Shown: positions 23,967 through 28,768 of the stretch, one piece after another
Position numbering within the stretch: position 1 is the stretch's first letter
Layout of the letters: each line of letters opens with the position of its first letter
Origin: an uncultured Campylobacter sp.
GTDB taxonomy: Bacteria > Campylobacterota > Campylobacteria > Campylobacterales > Campylobacteraceae
DNA length: 28,768 bases
Direction of reading: 5' to 3'
NCBI RefSeq assembly: GCF_938045775.1
Contig: NZ_CALIBH010000132.1
Span: 1 to 28,768 of the forward strand
The notes under the pieces: generated by a model
Database searches by the model: none
What the model was told of the DNA's origin: nothing
What the model saw: only the letters and a program-made list of their open reading frames with translations
Translations under genes and position numbers: made by a program

Positions 23967-25346
23967 TTGCTATCTAAAATTTCATATATGGTGCTAGCGC
24001 AGATATTTTTTGCGTTTGTATCCGCAGTATCGATCTTAGTTCTGCCGAAGCTTTTATCTTTAGAAAGCTTTGGATACTATCAATTATTTATATTTTTTGC
24101 CAATTACGTAGAATTTTTACATTTTGGACTATCTGATGGCATATATCTAAGATATGGCGGTAGGCGATATGAATTTATTTCTAAAAGAACTCTAAAATCT
24201 CAAATTTGTACGATGGAGATTTTATATATTCTAGAATGCCTAATTATATTTTTTACGGTTTGTGCGTTTTCGTTCGATAAAAGGTTATTTTTATATATTG
24301 CTATTTCGGGTGCTATCACGGTGCCAAGATCATTTCTATATAATCTTTTGCAAAGTGTAAATGAGATAAAAAAGTCAATACTCGTTTTGTTTATAGAAAG
24401 AATTTTTGTCTTATCATCTATATCAGCAGTTTATTTCGTGGATTTCGATAAAGCTAAATTTTTAATATTTTCATTTATTTTTGCCAGATTTATATCGCTT
24501 GTTTATATTTGTTTTTTATGTAGGGATCTTTTTAAAGTAAAGATGACTCCTTTTACAGATAGCTTATTTTATATATATAAAAATATGCGAATAGGTATAA
24601 AATTAACAATCTCTGCGCTTTGCAATATATTTTTGATATTTATTGCAAGATCTATGATTGCATGGAAATTTAGCATCGTTTTATTTGGTAAAATTTCACT
24701 TATATTGTCGTTACTGAATTTTGCTCTATTTTTTATCAATGCATTCTCGGCGATCTTATTCCCAATATTACGAACTAAAAAAACTTGCGAACAAAACGAA
24801 ATTTTTAAAATTTTAGATGATGGACTATCAATCATATTTGTATTTTTATTTCTATTTGCATATCCTGTAGAAATTCTACTGGGCGCTTGGCTACCTAAAT
24901 ATGCGGACGTTTTAAATTATATGCCGATAATTTTTACGATATTGCTATGCGAAGGTAAGACGCTCCTTCTTACTAATTCATATTTTAAGGCATTACGCAA
25001 AGAAGGACAAATGCTTCGTGTAAATTTAATTTCTTTGATTATATTTTCAGTATTTATTGGATTTATTGTATATTTTTGCAATGATATATTTATCATAATG
25101 TTTTGCCTGTTTTTATCTCTTTTTGCCAAATATATCGCATTGAGTTATGGTCTGAAAAAATTTATAAAAAGTGTAAATTTTTATAATATTGTTGTGGAAT
25201 TTTTTTGCAGTATTTGTTTTATTGCTATATCTCATATATTGCCTGGCATCTATGCGTTTTGCTCAATAATAGTAAGTTTTATAGTTTTAATTGTATTAAA
25301 AAGGGAAAATTTTATTCAACTGCTTAAATTTATAAAAACGATATAA
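23967..25346 (+). CDS. Polysaccharide flippase (Wzx-like)
   Basis: A 459-residue inner-membrane protein with about 12-14 hydrophobic helices. It begins ISYMVLAQIFFAFVSAVSILVLPKLLSLESFGYYQLFIF, the first-two-helix pattern of the polysaccharide-transporter branch of the MOP superfamily. It would flip an undecaprenyl-linked repeat to the periplasm. TTG start at 23967 with AGGACGG upstream, eight bases after the GT2 stop. It ends the cluster; no terminator hairpin is obvious before the rpmI promoter. No polymerase or chain-length regulator is recognised nearby. Confidence 0.8.
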   Translation: MLSKISYMVLAQIFFAFVSAVSILVLPKLLSLESFGYYQLFIFFANYVEFLHFGLSDGIYLRYGGRRYEFISKRTLKSQICTMEILYILECLIIFFTVCAFSFDKRLFLYIAISGAITVPRSFLYNLLQSVNEIKKSILVLFIERIFVLSSISAVYFVDFDKAKFLIFSFIFARFISLVYICFLCRDLFKVKMTPFTDSLFYIYKNMRIGIKLTISALCNIFLIFIARSMIAWKFSIVLFGKISLILSLLNFALFFINAFSAILFPILRTKKTCEQNEIFKILDDGLSIIFVFLFLFAYPVEILLGAWLPKYADVLNYMPIIFTILLCEGKTLLLTNSYFKALRKEGQMLRVNLISLIIFSVFIGFIVYFCNDIFIIMFCLFLSLFAKYIALSYGLKKFIKSVNFYNIVVEFFCSICFIAISHILPGIYAFCSIIVSFIVLIVLKRENFIQLLKFIKTI

Positions 25347-25397
25347 ATCTGAAAATATTGCTATGGACAATAATTATATCAATTTCGATGCAACGTT

Positions 25398-25424
25398 TTG
25401 CATTTTCATAAATTTTGCTAAAAT
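25398..25424 (+). promoter_or_regulatory. Putative rpmI promoter
   Basis: TGCTAAAAT (25416-25424) is an extended -10 match, with TTGCAT at 25398-25403 as a possible -35; the 15-base spacing is short. It lies about 60 bases before rpmI. A second AT-rich TATTATATA box near 25447 is an alternative. Confidence 0.35.
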
Positions 25425-25484
25425 TCAAATTTTTCAAAGAAACTTTATTATATACTTCCCATTCACTTTAAAAAAAGGACGACC

Positions 25485-25676
25485 ATGCCAAAGATGAAAA
25501 GCGTGCGCGGTGCCGTCAAGCGTTTTAAAGCGGGCAAAAACAAGATCAAAAGAGGCTCGGCGTTTCGCAGCCACATTTTGACGAAGATGTCTCAAAAACG
25601 CAAGAGGAATTTGCGCGAGGCCCAATACGTCGATTCTACGAACGTATCTGCGGTTAAAAAAATGCTTTGCAAATAG
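25485..25676 (+). CDS. rpmI: Ribosomal protein bL35
   Basis: A 63-residue basic protein of the 50S subunit. MPKMKSVRGAVKRFK, KRGSAFRSHILTKMSQKRKRNLR and VKKML match bL35 throughout. AAAAAAAGGAC precedes the ATG. It is co-transcribed with rplT. Confidence 0.98.
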   Translation: MPKMKSVRGAVKRFKAGKNKIKRGSAFRSHILTKMSQKRKRNLREAQYVDSTNVSAVKKMLCK

Positions 25677-25712
25677 TGCGAAGTTAGTTTTTGACGAAAG
25701 TCATTCAAACTC

Positions 25713-25752
25713 CCCTAAATTTATGGATTTTAGGGCAAGATCCCCAAAGGGA
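25713..25752 (+). promoter_or_regulatory. Structured leader between rpmI and rplT
   Basis: Two hairpins can be drawn in the 98-base gap: CCCTAAA (25713-25719) with TTTAGGG (25729-25735), and TCCC (25741-25744) with GGGA (25749-25752) around a CAAA loop. L20 represses its own operon by binding structured mRNA in several bacteria, so this could be the L20 site; that is inference from position and structure. Confidence 0.35.
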
Positions 25753-25774
25753 CGCCGATTAAGAAAGGATTAAT

Positions 25775-26131
25775 ATGGCAAGAGTAAAAACGGGCATCGT
25801 TAGACGCCGCCGTCACAACAAGGTGCTAAAGCTTGCGCGCGGATTTTATAGCGCAAGACGCAAACATTTCAGAAAGGCTAAAGAGCAGCTGGAGAGAAGT
25901 CTCGTTTACGCCTTCCGTGACAGACGCGCGAAAAAACGCGATTTCCGCAGACTTTGGATAGTGCGCATCAATGCAGCTTGCAGACTAAACGACATCAGCT
26001 ATTCTAAATTTATAAACGGACTTAGAAAAGCGGGCATCGAGCTTGATAGAAAAATTTTAGCAAATATGGCTATGAACGACCCCGAAGCTTTCGCAACCGT
26101 CGCAAAGAAGGCAAAAGCAGCATTAAAATAA
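25775..26131 (+). CDS. rplT: Ribosomal protein bL20
   Basis: A 118-residue basic protein needed early in 50S assembly. ARVKTGIVRRRRHNKVLKLARGFYSARRKHFRKAKE, RRAKKRDFRRLWIVRINAACR and YSKFINGLRKAGIELDRKILANMA are bL20 hallmarks. AAGAAAGGA upstream supports the ATG. A long hairpin terminator follows at once. Confidence 0.98.
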   Translation: MARVKTGIVRRRRHNKVLKLARGFYSARRKHFRKAKEQLERSLVYAFRDRRAKKRDFRRLWIVRINAACRLNDISYSKFINGLRKAGIELDRKILANMAMNDPEAFATVAKKAKAALK

Positions 26132-26136
26132 GCTTT

Positions 26137-26170
26137 AAAATTTGGCCGTCTTTAAGGCGGCTAAATTTTT
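26137..26170. terminator. Rho-independent terminator after rplT
   Basis: Bases 26137-26150 pair with 26156-26169 around TTTAA. The GC core is GGCCGTC / GGCGGCT with two wobbles, flanked by AAAATTT / AAATTTT, leaving a T run at the 3' side. The stem begins six bases after the stop codon. Confidence 0.8.
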
Positions 26171-26225
26171 AAATTTCGACAAAGCTTTTAATTTTAAAAG
26201 CGCGTCCGCAAATTTGTCGAAATTT
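26171..26225. repeat. Nested inverted repeats upstream of the autotransporter gene
   Basis: An outer perfect 13-base repeat, AAATTTCGACAAA (26171-26183) and TTTGTCGAAATTT (26213-26225), encloses an inner 8-base one, GCTTTTAA (26184-26191) and TTAAAAGC (26194-26201). It lies directly between the rplT terminator and the start of the broken autotransporter gene, so it may be an operator, an attenuator or a cruciform. Confidence 0.7.
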
Positions 26226-26260
26226 AAGAATTTGGGTAATTTTATTTGAAGCGGTGCAGA

Positions 26261-28224
26261 ATGCTAAAGTCTTTGAAAAAAAATCGTATCTCTTGCGCTT
26301 GTCGGTGCAGCAGGGTTCGGCTATGCGAGCGAGCAGAATTCCTGGGGCTATGCAAACGCGCAAAAATCACTTTCCAACAACACTTCCCGTTCCGATGTAA
26401 TGAGCGCTGCGGATAGCTTGGGCGCGAAATTAAGCAGGCGCGACGCAGCTAGCGATAGCTCCGCGAGCGACGAGTATGAGAGCTCATTTCGTATCAAACT
26501 CGAGTATGCAAGAGGCTTTGCTAAAAAGGGTTCATATTCGGGCAGGCTTAATAATCAAGCGCGTTATGATGCCTGCGTTTCGCTAGACTGGCAATAGCGG
26601 CGTAAATGCCGAGTTTTGGAACGGCATTACCAATATAGGCGGCGCGCTGGTTCCTTATGTGGCTTTCGGCTCTTACGAGGCGGCGATACCGGGCGATCAA
26701 GCTACGCAATATCTGGTCAGAAGAGACGAAGACGCGGTTCAGATGAAGCGAAATATCGCGGCGGGCATAGCAAATTTAGGCTATACCTATACTAAAAATT
26801 CTACTAGAAATCTAAATTTAGTCTATGCCGATATCGATAATTTCGTAAATTTCTACGGCAGAGAAAATATCGCAGGATACTTCATCGACGAGGTTAATAC
26901 CGAAAACAATCCCGCAACTATCGCCTATATGGCGAATATCTACAATTATATCAAGACTAAATATCCAGGAATGCTCGTTTTGGCGAACAACGGCTGGGGC
27001 GTGCGCGACGCCATAGCTCCTTATGCGGACGTTTGGATGCTGCAAGAGGTGAGCGCGAATGAGTATATAAACCATTACCGCCCTAGAACCTCGGAATTTG
27101 AAAAAGATCCCGCAAATTCCGCTAAAATCTTACACGTCATCTATAACGCCTCGCCCGAGCAATATGACGAGATTATAAGGCTGTCGCGCGAGCGCAATGC
27201 GGCGAATTTATTCATCACTTCCGATACGAACCGCTATCCTGGCGGATACGACGATCTGCCGAGCTATTTTGAGGCGCTGATGCTGGCGATCAATAACTTC
27301 ACGCCTAAAAACGGCAGCCTGTTTTCGCAGGTCGCAAGAAGAGGCAATCGGATAGGCATCGAGATGCCGCGTTCGAAGGTCGATCTGGATCTTACTAAGC
27401 TAGCAAGAAATTCCGCTTATAAAAATTTAGCCGATACCGACGGGCAGGAGTTTAACGTAAACGTAAGCGCGATAGGAAACTACGGCGGAGATTACAAAGA
27501 CCGCTCGGGTGGCGTCAAATACGATCACAAGAGCGACGGAATTTTACTCGGAGCCTCCAAGAGAGTAGATGATCTTACGCTGGGCGTGATATTTGGTTAC
27601 CAAAAATCAGACGCTTGGTACGAGGGTAAATTCGACGGTGTCAAAGAAAACATCAAATCCTATGAGCTCGGTCTGGCGGGCAGATACGATTTTAGCGAGA
27701 ATGTGGATCTGGCGGTCAATTTAACATATTCGACGAACGATCATAAATTTGAAACCAACAACGGATTCGGCGCTATCCATGGCGCAAAATACAAGTCGCA
27801 AATTTGGGATTTCAGCACCAGAGCCGGGTACAAATTCTTATTTGAAAGCGGCTACATTAAGCCATATTTGGGACTTGGAGCGATTAGGGTGGACGAGGAT
27901 GCGATCTCTAGGCTTAAATTTAGCTCCGCTTCAAAAACCGCGCCAAACGGCACCGCGGGAATTTACGCGATCAAGGCTTTCGGCGATCTGCAGATATTCG
28001 CGAATGCTGAGTACGAGCATCGATTTAGCGGCGATTCGTATCATGCAAGCAGAAAGTATTCGGACAGATACGACGTTGAGGGACTTGATTATTCTAGCGG
28101 CGTATTTAACGGCGCGATCGGGCTGAAATATAAGATCCTTCAAAGCGTCGGGCTCAGCGCATCGTACGAGCTAAGCGAGAGCAAAAATAGCCTTGCTAGA
28201 GCAGGGGTAGAAGCGGAATTTTAA
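26261..28224 (+). pseudogene. Broken autotransporter with a spherulin-4/GH135-like passenger
   Basis: Three frame segments make one protein. ATG 26261 reads MLKSLKK into an A8 run (26276-26283); with A7 it would continue as IVSLALVGAAGFGYA, a normal signal peptide. The next frame runs to a TAG at 26595. The third covers NSGVNAEFWNGITNIGG onward to 28224; dropping one base near 26592 joins them as LDWNSG. Passenger: VPYVAFGS, LGYTYTKNSTR, ADIDNFVNFYG, AGYFIDEV and later VWMLQE follow the spherulin-4 pattern of TIM-barrel glycosidases (GH135/Sph3-like), in which an adjacent Asp-Glu and a later Glu matter; here these are the DE of FIDEV and the Glu of MLQE. The last 260 residues are beta-strand-rich, with alternating hydrophobic residues and a terminal Phe, as in an outer-membrane autotransporter barrel. 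The intact product would display a glycan hydrolase on the cell surface. Confidence 0.7.
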
Positions 28225-28246
28225 TTTTCATAGAATTTCACGCAAG

Positions 28247-28318
28247 CTCTAAGCGGACAACATAGAGCTTAGAGATAGAATCCCTTCATAGCAAGCGGAA
28301 TTTTACAAAAATCCGCTT
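28247..28318. terminator. Hairpins downstream of the autotransporter pseudogene
   Basis: Two stems: CTCTAAGC (28247-28254) with GCTTAGAG (28267-28274), and AAGCGGA (28293-28299) with TCCGCTT (28312-28318). The second is followed by TCAAATTTT. Loops are large (12 bases), so only the position makes a terminator role likely. Confidence 0.4.
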
Positions 28319-28700
28319 TCAAATTTTATCTAGAGCTCCGCCTAAAATTTTAAAATTCCAGCTGCGGATTTCGTTTATATATTTTCTCGCTTTTAAATTT
28401 CATATACTATCGCTTTTATGCTATTTTCAATATAAAGAATAATGCGGATTTTGCAGTAGAATTTTGCACGTGTCTTTTAAAAGTGGTCTGAAATTTTAAA
28501 GATCTGTGCCTGCTTTAAATTCCGTGATTATTAAATTTTAAAATTCCATATGCAAAGAAATTTTAAAATTTTAAATCTGGTTCGATAAAGAGATTTTGCT
28601 AAGCGGCGGGATTATAAAAATTCTAAAGCAATGGCCCGCATGAAATTAAAAGGTCAATCCGGGATTAATTAAAATCGCTAAGACTAAGAGGATGAGGTGG
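28319..28700. other. Gene-free spacer rich in AATTTTAAAATT palindromes
   Basis: No coding region is seen. The palindrome AATTTTAAAATT occurs at 28346-28357, 28534-28545 and 28559-28570, the densest grouping in the window. The region lies between two convergent transcription units. Confidence 0.55.
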
Positions 28701-28726
28701 AATTTTGCGGATTGCTCCGCAAAATT
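28701..28726 (-). terminator. Terminator with GNRA-type loop for a minus-strand gene
   Basis: AATTTTGCGGA (28701-28711) and TCCGCAAAATT (28716-28726) pair perfectly over 11 bases. On the minus strand the loop is GCAA, a stable GNRA tetraloop, and the 3' side of the stem is U-rich. It lies nine bases after the stop codon of the gene entering from the right. Confidence 0.65.
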
Positions 28727-28735
28727 TAAAAGAGA

Positions 28736-28768
28736 TTATTTTAGCTTGTCTAGTTCGATGATGTAAGG
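28736..28768 (-). CDS. 3' end of a gene entering from the right edge (partial)
   Basis: The minus strand reads PYIIELDKLK then TAA (28736-28738), with the terminator just beyond. Only ten codons are in the window, so the product cannot be identified. That this is coding rests on the terminator placement and the ordinary protein-like residues. Confidence 0.35.
   Translation of the reverse strand, partial: PYIIELDKLK

Noticed and set aside
26400..26597. Small 65-residue gene before the autotransporter
   Set aside because: It is the middle segment of the broken autotransporter; the same frame runs upstream into a signal-peptide core.
1..28768. CRISPR arrays, insertion sequences, integrases, rRNA
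   Set aside because: I found no regularly spaced repeats, transposase or integrase motifs, or rRNA segments on either strand.

Overview
The window looks like chromosome from a Campylobacter-type epsilonproteobacterium, probably one of the higher-GC oral or enteric species (C. gracilis, C. showae, C. rectus or C. curvus-like). This is an inference from four things: short AATTTTAAAATT palindromes scattered between genes, poly-G tracts, a murI / nfo / tRNA-Glu / thrS-infC / rpmI-rplT housekeeping set, and TTG starts. No species call can be proven from the window alone.

Left part (1-10711): a decayed, internally duplicated EexN-like lipoprotein gene with a G10 tract; a 0.8-kb gene-free stretch; glutamate racemase (murI, minus) with an unusual in-frame insertion of about 100 residues; a Sel1-repeat, Cys-rich secreted protein behind a G10 promoter tract; another gene-free stretch; endonuclease IV (nfo, minus); a small lipoprotein (minus); tRNA-Glu(UUC); a Kdo/WaaP-like kinase-fold protein overlapping a Bcr/CflA-type efflux pump; then thrS-infC, closed by a 34-bp palindromic terminator.

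Middle part (10804-25346): a surface-glycan cluster of 14 genes, all on the plus strand. rfbF, rfbG and rfbH encode the CDP-3,6-dideoxy-4-ketohexose route. Between rfbG and rfbH lies an overlapping block: a TPP-dependent acetolactate-synthase-like enzyme, a HAD phosphatase-like protein, a HpcH/HpaI-like aldolase-fold protein and an NAD-dependent epimerase/reductase. The best reading is synthesis of a C4-branched 3,6-dideoxy sugar, comparable to the yersiniose pathway but with extra enzymes. Downstream are a small membrane protein, a large GT-C-like membrane glycosyltransferase, a frameshifted acyltransferase-3, GtrA, a GtrB-like polyprenyl-phosphate glycosyltransferase, a second GT2 enzyme and a flippase. 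Together they suggest that a CDP-activated branched sugar is made in the cytoplasm, and that glycosyl units are loaded on a lipid carrier, flipped and attached to a surface glycan that may also be O-acylated. Base composition is mosaic, with a sharp GC drop inside the TPP gene.

Right part (25347-28768): rpmI-rplT with a structured leader between them and a strong terminator, then a broken autotransporter gene. Its passenger resembles spherulin-4 / GH135-type glycoside hydrolases and its C-terminal half is an outer-membrane beta-barrel. At the right edge, a GNRA-loop terminator and about ten codons mark the 3' end of a minus-strand gene that continues outside the window.

A recurring theme is that three surface-protein genes (EexN-like lipoprotein, acyltransferase, autotransporter) are each one base out of frame at or beside a homopolymer (G10, T5, A8). 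They are either contingency loci in the off state, real pseudogenes or sequencing errors.
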